A stretch of DNA of 64,000 bases from the NCBI RefSeq assembly GCF_051106095.1, contig NC_135783.1, positions 183,350,947-183,414,946 on the forward strand, written 5' to 3'. The notes under the pieces are model-generated. The model was not told the origin of the DNA. It saw only the letters and a list, made by a program, of their open reading frames with translations, and searched no databases. This DNA comes from Pogona vitticeps. Taxonomy: Eukaryota; Chordata; Lepidosauria; Squamata; Agamidae. The position numbers and the translations under genes are program-made. This document shows, piece after piece, positions 35,319 through 46,562 of the stretch (within the stretch, counting starts at the first letter, position 1; every line of letters begins with the position of its first letter).

Positions 35319-35723
35319 CAGTGGTGCCCCACTTGATGACGATAATGCGTTCCAAGCAAATCGCTGTTAAGCGAAATCATTGTGAAGCGGAAGGAAAAAA
35401 ACCCATTGAAATGCATTGAAAACCGGTCAATGCATTCCAATGGGGGAAATACCTGCTTGTCCAGTGAAGATCCTCCATGGGGGAAGCCATTTTGCATTGC
35501 TGTCTTCCGGAAATAGGTCCGGAAAACAGTGGGCGGCCATTCTGAAAACCCGACGATCAGCTGTTTTTAATCATCATAATGCGAAAAACTGTTTCCCGAA
35601 GCAGGGAACCGATTGTCATAAAACAGAAAAACCCAATTGAATCATAGCTATAGCGATCGCAAAAAACTCATTGTCAAGCGATTTCATCATCAAATGGGGT
35701 AATCGTCAAGTGGGGCACCACTG
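35319..35723. mobile_element. Tc1/mariner (Tigger-type) MITE
   Basis: The 405-bp element is flanked by TA dinucleotides (35317-35318 and 35724-35725). Its ends are CAGTGGTGCCCCACTTGA and its exact reverse complement. The interior is partly self-complementary and non-coding. CAGTGGTGCC ends and a TA target are typical of Tigger-type non-autonomous elements; a relative begins at 62921. Confidence 0.85.
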
Positions 35724-37269
35724 TATGTCTTAAACATTTTTCTCGTGTTCGTATCTAACATAACACAGCAAGGGCATTTTGTTATGCCTGTGCTTTCATT
35801 CAAAGTAGGGGAACATACAAATTATTTCTAATAATTGTTCCTTGATATTGGCGGAAAAACTGTCAATATGCTTCTTAACTATGTCATTTGACAAAAGTAT
35901 TAAGGTCTTTAGCAGCTTTCTCGTTGATCAATGCAGAAACCATGATTTTTGCAGCAGGTAATATAAGTTATTCAACTAGTGTGTGCCATTTTCTGGTTTT
36001 TGCTATTAGTTGAGAAATTTCAAATGAGGCTTTCCCTGCATTTTAATTATTACAACCAGCTCCAGTCTTTTTTACCATTTTCCTGCTTTCCCGAAGCTCA
36101 TGACCCTTATTTGTCGGGGGTGTGTGTGTGTGAACCAATGTACTTTGTGGCATGTTCTCTATGACTCATATCAAGATGTCTTCACAATGTTGACGGTTTC
36201 ATGGCCTTGTTGGACAATATCTCTTAAAACAACACACACTGTGGTAGTTGCTTATCTTTGGGACCTGTACATGTGAAGCCAATTGACAGATGTTCCTTCT
36301 ATAACAGAACACTTTTTAAGATGACTGGAAGAAACTTAACTTCACTTTGAACAGAATACATCCTCATCAACAGCATCATCTATTTTGTTTTAAATTCAGC
36401 CAACAATATATTCTGAGGCTCAGCCAAAATGTATTGTTACAAAATGCACTGCAATAATATTGAAAAGTCACTTTACCCAACAACAACCAAACAGTTTTAT
36501 CAGCAGAAATCAAAGAAACACAATCACAAAGTCCATCCAAATGCTCACTCACAGTGGCACTGATTGATTCTCTTCCCATGGCTTCTGACTCTGTACAAGG
36601 CAAGAAATGTCACATGCTGTCTCTCTGCCATTCAGTTTCATTCACTTGTGTGTCCTCACCATGTGCAGAAATATCAGTTATTTGCTATCGAACAGTTACC
36701 GGTATTTTCATAACCCATTTTTATTTTTGTTTGTTTTTAATTAAGGCGGTAGATTAGAAAAGTTTTACAAAAACAAGCAAGAAAATTAAGATTTTGTTCT
36801 ACATTTCCTTTTCTTTTTTGTTTTAATTCATTAATTTATCCTTTCTTTCTACTTTAACTGCAAAAGATCATAACATTTCTTCAAGCCCTTGTGAAACCGT
36901 GTGGAGACATCATAGCCCCCTGGGGTCCACGGACCACAGATTAACACCTGTATCATATATTAAGAGATTCAAAGTGGCAGATGGACTGTCAACAAATAAA
37001 TTTGGGCTCCTTGGATTTCAAAGATACTGGGGGACATCGTACATAAGGAGCTTTTGCGAGAATTGCATCAAGGTCTTTGACAACATCAGCTCAAGAGCAG
37101 CTTTCAACATGCCACTCTATGCCCCCAAATAATGTGCCCCAACTTGTCCTATCTTAACATAATGTATTGCAGCCAGTCTCCACTCTATGTATCCTGATGC
37201 TTCCTCCCAATGTGTCTACCAGAAAATGAAGGGCTGATGGACATACAAGAGCCTACATCACCCTTGGAG

Positions 37270-38060
37270 CTGAGAAACTGATACACAGACCTTCAGGGTT
37301 ATATATCTGAACTTTCATGGAACATGGCAGGGACGGAATATTAAGAGTAGAAGTGTATCTTAATGCAGCAAGAGAAATGGGCATTAGATGCAATTTAATC
37401 CAATGTTTTTTTCTGTACATCAGTTATGCACCACCCCTAGCAAAAAGAAGGGCAGGCCAAAGGGTGGCCTAATCACACTTGTTTCTACTAAGATCCATAT
37501 GTCATTGAGCAACCTCCCTACTTTCACTCAATTTGCAATAGCAGTGTAGGTCAAGTTGAAGCAGTGCTCAGTTCTGTTTGTAAATGTATACAGTACTTAC
37601 CTCCACAAATACTGTGTGCTCAGATTAAATCAATCTGGCAAGGCCTTGAAACTTAGCTTAAAGAGACGGTTGTGTGCCCTAGCACAGTACAGCCAAGAGG
37701 AAAGCCTTCAAATAGATTATGAAGAAATCAAAGTTATGGTGTTTGCAAAAAGGCCAAAGCTCTACAAATGGTCAAGAAATGGACATAAGATGGAGCCTTT
37801 AAGTACCTTGGTGTTGTGTGTTCAATCAAATGGCTCCCACAAGGCACATGCAGAATATTTTGTACAAGTTTCAGTCCAAATCTCTTGGTCAACTCCTTTA
37901 TGGTGCACAACTGGGTTCTTACTCGGCAAGGGGTGAGTAAAATCCCTCTTCCTCTTTGGTACTTACCAGAATCCATTGGCCCCTTCCACATGCTGCTTTG
38001 CAGTGAAGAAAGGGCTGCAGCCCAGACACCATTTTTCACAGGCTGGAACTGCCATCCCTT
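37270..38060 (+). mobile_element. Vingi-like LINE copy, badly decayed
   Basis: Part of an endonuclease-like region is readable at about 37420-37550 (LAKRR, GRPKGGLITLVSTKIH in shifting frames). Then the sequence jumps to a reverse transcriptase segment, EESLQIDYEEIKVMVFAKRP (about 37700-37755), which aligns to EELVINYDKSKVLMFARKR of the copy at 39355-41815. Most of the reverse transcriptase between them is deleted. Older than the 39-41 kb copy. Confidence 0.6.
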
Positions 38061-39354
38061 TTATTATAGGAAAAAAAAAACATGCCTAACACCAAAAGGC
38101 TTGAATCTTCTGTCTTCGTGTTGGTATGATTAGTAGGTGCCACAAGGGGACGAGGAGAAATAACTCACACAATAAATTCAAACATGAAATTTTAGGGCAA
38201 CTCCTGCTAGATTGGACCATCTCCAGCTCAGCAGTGGCCAGCCTGGCCCCTTCGGGAAGGTTCAAAGCAATAGCTTTTCCCTATCTTCATTCCAAAGGTA
38301 GACAATCACTGAATATGGAGCTCCCTTTCCTTACCGTACCCATGAACTGGATGTGACATCTGCCATGCTAGCAATGATGAGGTTGGCCAAGTGCCAGCTA
38401 TCTTTGCAGTGATGGAGCTAGAAAGGTGGGCAGAAATCATCGGGCACTTGCTGGACAAGCCCAGCCATTGCCCTAGCTCTGATGCTGAGGGGAATTCTGG
38501 GGTTATGTATGGGCCAAAGCAGGGCACCCATTCCTATCCTTCAGCAGATTCACCTTTCAGGGACATGGAGGGCCAGAAACCAAGTCTGAAAGGCTTATCC
38601 ATCTGCTGTCTGGGGCTTCCTCATCCATCCAATCCTGTAAACTACTCACCTTGAAGCCCACCCACCTCTTTAGTCCGGAAGGCGTCCCCTGCTATGATTT
38701 CTCTCTGGATAAAGTTGATTCTCCCTTTAAAACAACGGGGGCCTCTTCAAATAAGAAATATTCAGAGAATTCACTGGGAATCCTTCCTGTACATTGTATA
38801 CATTTCTGCTTGGAGCGAGTATAAAAAGCTGACAGGGGCAAATGGATGGAGAAGCCACAAGAACAAAGGAAATATGCTTTCCTCTTTCTTCAAGAAGTCT
38901 ATTTCCCAGTGCAAGATCACCGGCCCTCCAGTTTCTCTCCCTCCCCATGCATGTTTTATACTTGAAACAGGCTTTAGAATCCTGTAGCATTGCATAGAAG
39001 TAACATTTAATGGGAGAAGCAGCAAGTAGCTGGCACCTCTGTGTGGCAATATCCTGGCTCCCAGAGCTTTCTTGCAGTCTAAGAGCAAGAATTCTCGCCT
39101 ATTTGAGCATATCATGTGGAGCTGGCCATCCTGTAGCAAGCTGTGAAATGGGAGGGAAAGGGTAGAGAAGCCATCCTTTCCTCCTTACCCAAGATGCTGC
39201 AGGCTCCACCAGACTGGTCTCATACGGCAGCTGTTCCTCTTTTTGCTCCTGTTGTTCCTGCTCTGTGACACTGAGATGAGAGGATGACACAACAAGTCAG
39301 AAACTGAAGGCATAAGAGCTCCACAGGATGAAACCAGGGCTCCAGTCACAGCAT
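38061..39354. other. Unassigned intergenic DNA
   Basis: No gene or named repeat recognised. Part may be LINE-derived, since decayed LINE copies flank it on both sides, but I cannot align it by eye. Confidence 0.35.
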
Positions 39355-41815
39355 TACAAGGATGTTTGATTCATAAAAAAATCCATAAGACAGGACGCCC
39401 CTTTTTGTAGAACCTATAGATCCAAACCATGGTTCGATCAGGAATGTCTGGAAATGAAGTACCTTCTATTAGAAACTTATAAGAGATATAGGGAATCAAA
39501 CCTGCCATACCTACCACTTGACTGGTTTCAGCTAAAGAAAAAAAATATAAAAAGCTAATTAAGGACAAAAAGAATTTGGCATTGAAGATGAGTTGGCAGA
39601 AATCTATGTCTCATGACTCTGTTACCTTCTGGGAAATAGTCTCGAGAGCGTTAAATGGTCAAGCAGGTGCAGCAAATTCATACATACCTGTTAAGACTTG
39701 GGAACTATATTTTACTAGTCTATATGCTGCAAAACATTTGACTCCACAAACTGCTTCCCGTGAACTCCCTGATTGACCCCCAGTTTCAATCTCTGAAATC
39801 ATCAGACTTATTGTTAAGCTTAAAGTAGGCAAAGCACCCGGGAGTGATAACTTTCCTCCTGAGATTCTTAAAGCCAGTATTAATTGGTGGGCCCCAGTAT
39901 TAGCAACACTATTTACATGCATCAACCAGCTTGCATGTATACCAAAGGACTGGGGACTTACTATTATCATTCCAATTAATAAAAAAGGGAAAAGAGCTGA
40001 CCCTGTAAATTACAGGCCAATCAGTATGCCCACCATCTTGAGAAATTACATAGTTGGATGGAAGAGGAAAATTTTCTAGATGATGAGCAAGCAGGATTCA
40101 TATCAGGATGCTCTACAGGAGATCATGGTATAGTTTTACAACATCTAGTGGATAAATATTCATTTAAGACCAAAGGAGCACAATATACAGCCTTTATTGA
40201 TTTCAAATCCGCATTTGATATGATTCCATGACACAGGCTTTGGCAGAAGTTGGAGACAACCAACATTGATAGGTGGCTCCTGCTCCTGATCTGCTGCCTC
40301 TATGCAAAAACCAGGTTGAAGGTGAGATGTAACCGGGCAGATCACCTCACCAAGGCCATCCCCACATATGCTGGCATCAAACAAGGCTGTGTATTGGCTC
40401 CCACTTTGTTCAACATCTATATTAACTCCTTGGTCAAGAATTTATCTGGAACCAACTTTCATCCCCCTAAACTAGCAGATAGACCCCTATCTACTCTTTT
40501 ATATGCAGATGATGTACTTCTCTCATTAACCTGTGTTGGCTTAGGCCGGTTATTAAGAGCCCTGGCTAATTATTGTAAAACTGAGGAGTTAGTAATTAAT
40601 TATGATAAATCAAAAGTCTTAATGTTTGCTAGGAAACGGATCACACATAAATGGCAAATAAATGATCATCCAATTGAGCAAGTTAAATCTTATAAATACC
40701 TGGGTGTGATCTTCCAGGCCTCAGGATCTTGGAAGGCTCAAATATCCAACACTATAGCAAATGCTCAGAGAAGTATTAAGTCACTCATACGTTTTTTCTT
40801 TGCAAAAGGAGGTCAGCATATACCATCAGCCATACAGGTCTTCAATGCCAAGGTGCTAGCACAGATGTTATATGGTGCACAATGGTGTAGTTACAGAAAT
40901 TTTATGGCAATGGAGTCCACTCAAATGAAATTTCTGAGAACTATCCTTGGACTCCCGAGTTGTGTGCCAAATGCACTTTTACGACTAGAAACAGGCCAGA
41001 TGTTGATAGAGTCTCGGGCATGGATACTTAGGCTAAATTTTTGGCTAAAAATGTTCTTCACCTCTGTGGGGTTGGTTCCCCTAGTGCTAACTGATAAGTT
41101 TCAGTCCAGGTGGGAAAGATCTGTGAATGAGAAATTAAATAATTTGGGCCTCTTGAGAAGTGCTATTTTGTTAATAGGCTATATAAAAGCAAAACAGGAA
41201 TTACACCAGCACATTACAGACAATGAGCTGCAGCACCATGTCAGCATAGCTACGACCCATCCTGGCTTTAGGGATTCTGATCAGGCATTTTTACCTGCTA
41301 GCTATTTGAATATTCTGACCCTTCCAAAATATAGAAAAGCTTTTACAGCAGTCTTAAGATCAAATCCACGCGACAGAGTGAGCACCCATCGCTTGTCCCA
41401 GCTCCCGCCAACCTAGCGGTTCGAAAGCATGCAAATGCAAGTAGATAAATAGGGACCAACTTGGTGGGAAGGTAACAGCATTCCGTGTCTAAGTCGCACT
41501 GGCCATGTGACCATGGAAGATTGTCTTTGGACAAAACACTGGCTCTATGGCTTCGAAACGGGGATGAGCACCGCCCCCTAGAGTCGAACACAACTGGACA
41601 AAAATTGTCAAGGGGAACCTTTACCTTTTTATGTATATATGAATATGTATGAACTGGGGATAGGGGTATGCTCCTAACAATCATTTATGGAATTTGTTTC
41701 TCTAAGAGTCTGCTGCACATAATGTTTATTATAGTTGTACTGATTCTGTGTATTCTTGTGCGGTTGTTCTGCATTATTCACATCTGATCTGTTGATCGTA
41801 ATAAAGTATTAAATT
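39355..41815 (+). mobile_element. Jockey/I-type (Vingi-like) LINE, partial
   Basis: Reverse transcriptase motifs appear in order: DPVNYRPISMP (about 40000), DDEQAGFISGCSTGD (about 40080), TAFIDFKSAFDMIP (about 40190), then the open frame 40250-41416 with GIKQGCVLAPTLFNIYINSL and LLYADDVLLS (YADD box). A stop separates the FDMIP motif from the long frame, and short gaps occur further upstream, so the element is dead. The 5' part with endonuclease is missing. A tRNA-SINE has inserted near 41366, so the last 17 or so codons of the open frame are SINE-derived. The 3' end after the SINE closes with CGTAATAAAGTATTAAATTA near 41815. The family name is tentative. Confidence 0.75.
41366..41632 (+). 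repeat. tRNA SINE with BovB-like tail
   Basis: The head has a B-box-like GCGGTTCGAAAGCATGC (about 41418). The tail is GAGTCGAACACAACTGGAC then GTCAAGGGGAACCTTTACC. The GAGTCGNACACNACT core matches the 3' end of BovB (GAGTCGGACACGACT at 27465-27485 in reverse), consistent with the Sauria-type SINE that borrows BovB machinery. It is inserted within the Vingi-like LINE. Confidence 0.7.
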
Positions 41816-42245
41816 AACCCTCATTCAGTCCATTATCAGGTCCAGACACAAGTTCAGCACAGAAACTGCCTCAAGTGGATTGGTGGAAAATGAGAGGTAG
41901 AGCTGAGTATCGTCAGCATATTGCTGACTCCTCAACCCAAACCTCCTGATGACCTCTCCCAGCGGTTTCATGTAGATGTTGAACAACATTACTAGTTTTC
42001 ATTCCAACATTATTCTGGTGACCCCTTTCCTAGATCAGAAAAAGTGGCCTTAAACCAAGAGGAGACAAAATGTACCCATGTAACATTGATGGCTTTTGTT
42101 TGGTGGGATGTTGAAAAACTTTTTTTTCCAGTTCTAAAAGACTTCGGTAGCAATTAATTTTATATTATGTAGGTTGGGCGATAGATTCCCCCAAACCTCC
42201 TCTAGAAACTAACAAACTGACACCAGATTTCCCCTCCAGTGCCTG
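41816..42245. other. Unassigned intergenic DNA
   Basis: No gene recognised. 41820-42010 (CAGCATATTGCTGACTCCTC, ATGTAGATGTTGAACAACAT) may be an old repeat remnant, but I cannot assign it. Confidence 0.3.
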
Positions 42246-42417
42246 CCCTTGCCCTCCACACTGCCCCGCAAGCCCTCCTGGTCGCTCACTCTGAAGGCTC
42301 TGGTCATCCTTCTCAGTGCCATGATGTGCTGATGCTGGAGAGCTCAACCAAAAGCCACCAGCAATAGAATGACAAAGCCACCTCTGTCGGCCACCCGGTC
42401 CTGAGCACGAATGACCG
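42246..42417 (-). repeat. Inverted copy of 33866-34058
   Basis: The reverse complement matches the 33.9-kb segment from GGTCATTCGTGCTC through GAGGGCTTGCGGGGCAG. It is adjacent to the inverted MPP4 copy at 42483-44225. The two pieces keep the same relative order and orientation as their sources. Confidence 0.7.
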
Positions 42418-42482
42418 CAGGATCCTCTAAGTCAATAGACCCTTCCCAGAACAAATACTGCCCCACCACTGGAAAACGAGCT

Positions 42483-44225
42483 GATGCTCATTAACACCCC
42501 AAATGTTACTCAGCTAAGCCGAGGGGACAGTCCAATCCCCCACATCTAGGAAGTCTTTGTTGCTACATTTGAACCTGTATTCAAAAAGAGGGGAGGGGGG
42601 AACTGAATATTGACAAGCTACGCTGAAATCAAAGGACTGAAGGTGGGCACAGAAGGGGGTTGTTGCAATACCTCCGTATTTAAATCGCAAAAGAGACCCA
42701 AGGCAGCAATTAGTTTAGGACTAGAAAACAATTCACAGAGCTCAGTCCACCCCCAAAATGCAGGCAAGAAGAGAAAAAGAAGCAGCTGCTTTTGAGACAT
42801 CCCAGAGATGCCATCTGAGTTGAAATTGCTAAATTAAAAAAAAAAATACTTGGGCACCAAGCAGGAAATTCCAGTTCAGTTCTGAAACCTCTATTATCCT
42901 GGTTAACATAATATTCAAGGCACTTTTTATCCATTATATGGAAATGATCACTTAGCTGATCATTTTTTTATCGTGAGGAAACAAGAAAACATGAAGAGGG
43001 TGGCTGAAATTCACACAATCCACACAAATCTGACAGACTTTTTTCCCTCCTTTCTCAAATATCACCTTAAATTTCATGTTGATATTGTTGTTGTTTAGTC
43101 GTGTCCGACTCTTCATGACCCCATGGGTCAGAGCACGCCAGGCCCTCCTTTCTTCCACTGCCTCCCAGAGTTGGGTCAAATTCATGTTGGTCACTTCGAT
43201 GACACAGTCCAACCATCTCATCCTCTGTCGTCCCCTTCTCCTCTTGCCTTCACACTTTCCCAACATCAGGGTCTTTTCCAGGGAGTCTTCTCTTCTCATG
43301 AGATGGCCAAAGTATTGGAGCCTCAGCTTCAGGATGTCCTTCCAGTGAACACTCAGAGTTGATTTCCTTCAAAATGGATAGGTTTGTTCTCCTTGCAGTC
43401 CAGGGGACTCTCAAAAGCCTCCTCCAGCACCACAATTCAAAAGCATAAATTCTTTGGTGGTCAGCTTTCTTTATGGTCCAGCTCTCAATTCCATACATCA
43501 CTACTGTAAAAACCATAGCTTTGACTATGCGGACCTTTGTCGGCAAGGTGATGTCTCTGCTTTTTAAGATACTGTCTAGGTTTGTCATTCCCAAGAAGCA
43601 CGCGTCTTTTAATTTCATGGCTGCTGTCCCCATCTGCAGTGATCATGGAGCCCAAGAAAATAAAATCTGTCACTGCCTCCGTATCTTCCCCTTCTATTTG
43701 CCAGGAGGTGATGGGACCAGTGGCCATGATTTTAGTTTTTTTGATGTTGAGCTTCAGACCATTTTTGGCACTCTCCTCTTTAAGAGGTTCTTTAATTCCT
43801 CCTCACTTTCTGCCATCAGAGTGGTATCATCCGCATATCTGAGGTTGTTGCCATTTCTTCTGGCAATCTTAATTCCGGTTTGGGATTCCTCCAGTCCAGC
43901 CTTTCGCATGATGTATTCTGCATATAATTCAGATAAGCAGGGAGGCAATATACAGTCTTGTCGTACTCTTTTCCCAATTTTAAACCAATCAGTTGTTCCA
44001 TGTCCAGTTCTAACTGTTGCTTCCTGTCCCACATATAGATAGATAAGGAGATAGATAAGGTGATCAGGCACTCCCATTTCTTTAAGGACTTGTCATAGTT
44101 TGCTGTGGTCCACACAGTCAAAGGCTTTGACATACTGTCAGTAGTCTGTAATCATTCTAGCATTTTTCCGAGACGGCTTCATGACGCTCATGCTTGAGGG
44201 CTTAATAAATGTAATACAGGGCTTC
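42483..44225 (-). pseudogene. Inverted partial copy of MPP4 exon and intron
   Basis: The reverse complement of 44225-44141 plus 43085-42483 matches 4216-4908: the last 35 or so codons of the MPP4 exon at 4187 ([21 protein letters not shown] in the source; GMKQS here changed to VMKPS), its donor site in altered form (gtgata), and about 590 bp of intron. The splice acceptor and first ten codons are absent, so it cannot act as the same exon. A BovB LINE splits it in the middle of the exon part, between the codons for DYY and VNMKFK. The intron content rules out an mRNA-derived retrocopy. Confidence 0.88.
43086..44138 (-). mobile_element. BovB (RTE) LINE, 5'-truncated, decayed
   Basis: The protein is the same as the copy at 27451-28675 but spread over several minus-strand frames. 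These include GIKIARRNGNNLRYADDTTL (about 43850), MATGPITSWQIEGEDTEAV (43727 downward), RDITLPTKVRIVKAMVF (about 43560) and RAWRALTHGVMKSRTRLN (about 43110). I count roughly four frame shifts. The 3' tail is a short AAC-rich run (TTGTTGTTGTTTAGTCGTG on the plus strand at about 43086). Inserted inside the inverted MPP4 copy, so it is younger than that duplication. Confidence 0.9.
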
Positions 44226-44299
44226 CGTTGTGAAAATATTTTTTTAAAAAAAGCTTGCCCACCAAGCGGCCAATTCCACCTCAGTTCAGGCAAAAGGCA

Positions 44300-44700
44300 G
44301 CGGGTTGAGGTTCAAAGGGAAGGGAACCGAGTGGAGAGGGATTTCCACAGCCCAACAGGGGGGAGTGGAGAGCCCGGCCAAAGCTGAGAGGCGCCGCTTT
44401 CCCTTCCCTTCTCCCTCTTTATTTTTTTTTCTCCCGGCCCGGAAATGGCGCCTCTCCGCCCTCCCTCCTCTTCCCTCGGCGTCCCTGGCGGCGCCTTAGA
44501 GACCCGGCCCGGCTTTGGGGCGCCGTGCCGGCGGCGGGGAGGCTCCTGCGGGCACTGGGGCGCGATGGAGGACGTCCGTCCGGTGAGGAAGGGAAGGAAA
44601 AGAAAGCTCTGAGGGTCACGGCTGCCTCTCGCTGCCCCCCCCCGCTTCCACCTTGAAAAGCTTTGTTGTGGCTGACTGGCGTTGCCCGCCTCGGTCACTA
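44300..44700 (+). promoter_or_regulatory. TMEM237: TMEM237 GC-rich promoter/CpG island
   Basis: The sequence becomes GC-rich with many CpGs (for example GGCGGCGCCTTAG, GGGGCGCCGTGCCGGCGG) around the TMEM237 start codon at 44565. There is no clear TATA box. It has the look of a housekeeping CpG-island promoter. The transcription start cannot be placed from sequence alone. The segment 44226-44300 upstream is unassigned. Confidence 0.6.
44565..44582 (+). CDS. TMEM237: TMEM237 first coding exon
   Basis: ATG GAG GAC GTC CGT CCG (MEDVRP) is followed by donor gtgagg at 44583. TMEM237 (ALS2CR4, a Joubert syndrome gene in humans) is a four-pass membrane protein of the ciliary transition zone with a long basic cytoplasmic N-terminus. 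The exon ends in phase 0 and joins the exon at 49039 to give VRP-CPPRVLPPVP, close to the human VRPPRALPPVP. The start lies in a CpG island and is the only in-frame ATG near the donor. Residues before VRP vary among known vertebrate isoforms, so alternative first exons are possible. Confidence 0.75.
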
Positions 44701-44994
44701 ACGGGAGTCTGACATCATCCATTAATTGTGACGCAACGGACTGTGGGTCGGGGGTCCCCTTCTAACTGACGGGCAAAACTCCGTGGGTTGGCGCCTTGGG
44801 CCTGGAGAGCCAGGGGCTGGGAAGGCGGATTCCTCCCCACCCACCTCTACCCTGGGGCCAGCCGAGATCAAGGGGGAAGGGGGGTGGGGAGGTTGTGTGT
44901 GGCTGATGGGCTCACAGGCTGCGGCTGTGTAGCCTTGGACAAGCAGCAGCCTCTGAAGGAGGGGCTGGTCAACCACCCCTGAGTAACTCCAACA

Positions 44995-45115
44995 GGAGTT
45001 CGAAGGGGCCCTCCAGAGATCATCGAGTCCAGCCCCCTGTGAGGGAGGCCCGGTGGGGGAGTGGACCCCCCCCCCAACCAGCCAGGGACCTTAATAAACC
45101 ACTGAGTGCTTGATA
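44995..45115 (-). repeat. CR1-tailed tRNA SINE, reversed
   Basis: Reverse member of the family at 150-275. AGAGATCATCGAGTCCAGCC corresponds to the CR1-like tail and TTAATAAACCACTGAG to the reversed tRNA-like head. It interrupts TMEM237 intron 1 just after the CpG island. Confidence 0.65.
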
Positions 45116-45754
45116 TCTAGAAAACCCTGGGATAGTTGTTGCAACTTCCAACTGACTTGATGGCGCATAATTATTATGGCCGGAGGGAAATGAACCCAGC
45201 TTCAGAATATGCAGCCTTTCTTCAGGGTCAGTTTTAAATTTTAATACAGTGTGGGTCTGCAGATCTTCTACTTCTGCCAGAGATTCCTGATCATAAAGTG
45301 TGGGGCAAATTTTTGTGTCTTTTTGGCGGGCAGAATGAAGGTATTGGCTAATAAACTGTGGAGGGATCAGGGGCTGCGCAGAAGGGCAATTAATTGCATG
45401 GGCCTTCCCTCCGCCCCGGCAGGGTCCTTCCCCTTTGCCTTTTCTGGCTCTTGGACCGGTTCTGAGACAGGGTACACAACCCGCTGGGTGACCAGTTGGG
45501 TGATGGGCCTTGCCAGAGAGGGGGGGGAAAACACTGTGTGAGTGCCTTTATGGGTGTGTTTTTCTCTCAAACGAAGATTCTGGCTGTTGTCAGAGTGTGG
45601 ATTTTAGAATTCATTTTTTGAAACCCTCCCTGCTTCATGGCTGCAGATAATAATCATTGGACTGGTCACAGTGCATTAGAACTTACATATTGGACTTTAT
45701 TATCTCATCTGTGCAAGAAACTCAGTGTTGCCCCATTTCATTTTCCCCTACTGC

Positions 45755-46200
45755 TACATTGCATAGGCATCCTTCAGTCTCGAGAGACTGTGGTAACATG
45801 CTCTGAATCGAGGAGTGTCCTCTCCAGAGCATGAAGCCCGGGTAAGGTAATATGGAGGATAGGCTGTTACCCAAGCAGCAGATCCCCCCTCTCCACATTG
45901 CTGAAATGGTCCAATGGAAAGGCAAGAGCCAATACAACTGGTTCCAGCAACGTCGCAGGAGTTGGCAGAACGACACATGCTGCCTTCGGGACTCCAGCTC
46001 CGGATTTTGCCTCGAGGTTAACTCCTGAAGCCTTTTCCATGAGTGGATATAGCCACAAGGCAGTGGAGGTTTGAAATTGGAGTTTTCCTTCTCCTAGATG
46101 GGCTGCCTTCCATGGCTGACGAGCCCCACCTACCCAGCCTGCTCTTGAATAGTGCAAAAGTATGATCTGATCCTTAAAACTTTCCTGACTACCCGGCTTA
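45755..46200 (-). repeat. Dispersed repeat, family uncertain
   Basis: GCATCCTTCAGTCTCGAGAG at 45767 and the following GTGGTAACATGCTCTGAATC form a phrase common in reptile genomes. In reverse it looks like the end of a LINE protein with a CHSRIGL-type motif. I am not sure of the family. The copy is non-coding. Confidence 0.4.
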
Positions 46201-46344
46201 TGCAAATCTCATTGGCTTTCCTATTTACCGTATTAAGGCCAGATATAAAATTTGAGAATTTCGCACGCCATTAGGTCCTAGGATAAATCTGGAGTGATAA
46301 GCTTAGGCTGAGAGGTCCTGCATAAGCTTCTTCATAATAAGAAC

Positions 46345-46562
46345 AACAGTGAGCCTGTCAAATCAGGTCTGACTTAGGGTGACTCTTTTCAAGGTCTTCT
46401 AGGTAGAGAATACCCAGGATTTGTCATTCCCTTCTTTTTGGGGCATCCTGGGACTGACTGTACAGCTTGCCCAGTCTTGCTGGCTCTTTCTGGGATGCAC
46501 AGTGGGGAACTGAACTCCCAACATCTGAGTCTTTGGTCAGATACTTAACCCATTGATCTGTC
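46345..46562 (-). repeat. tRNA-derived SINE, reversed
   Basis: GGAACTGAACTCCCAACATC (reversed B-box area) and TTAACCCATTGATCTGTCCA (reversed head) mark the tRNA part. The body has ACTTAGGGTGACTCTTTTC and GGGCATCCTGGGACTGACTG. Confidence 0.6.

Larger units (their letters stand above)
34640..36956 (-). pseudogene. Decayed hAT (Charlie-type) DNA transposon
   Basis: Minus-strand pieces match hAT transposases of the type that also gave rise to host ZBED5/SCAND3-like genes. These are KASFEISQLIAKSKKWHTLV and ILPAAKIMVSALINEKAAKD (about 35880-36060), and DLQHSFHEYFPVPDASKNWI with RDPFSVNVYELVGL (about 34940-35050), a typical C-terminal hAT block. Many stops and frame changes break the frame. The right end near 36919-36956 reads, in reverse, GTTAATCTGTGGTCCGTGG, a common hAT terminal sequence. 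A 405-bp Tigger-type MITE is inserted at 35319-35723. Confidence 0.75.

Noticed and set aside
39355-41416. A host gene encoding a 388-residue protein
   Set aside because: The frame is the C-terminal part of a LINE reverse transcriptase with the YADD box, and its last residues come from an inserted SINE.
44312-44722. Minus-strand open frame of 136 codons over the TMEM237 start
   Set aside because: GC-rich CpG-island sequence readily yields long frames. It has no recognisable motif and opposes a well-supported first exon.
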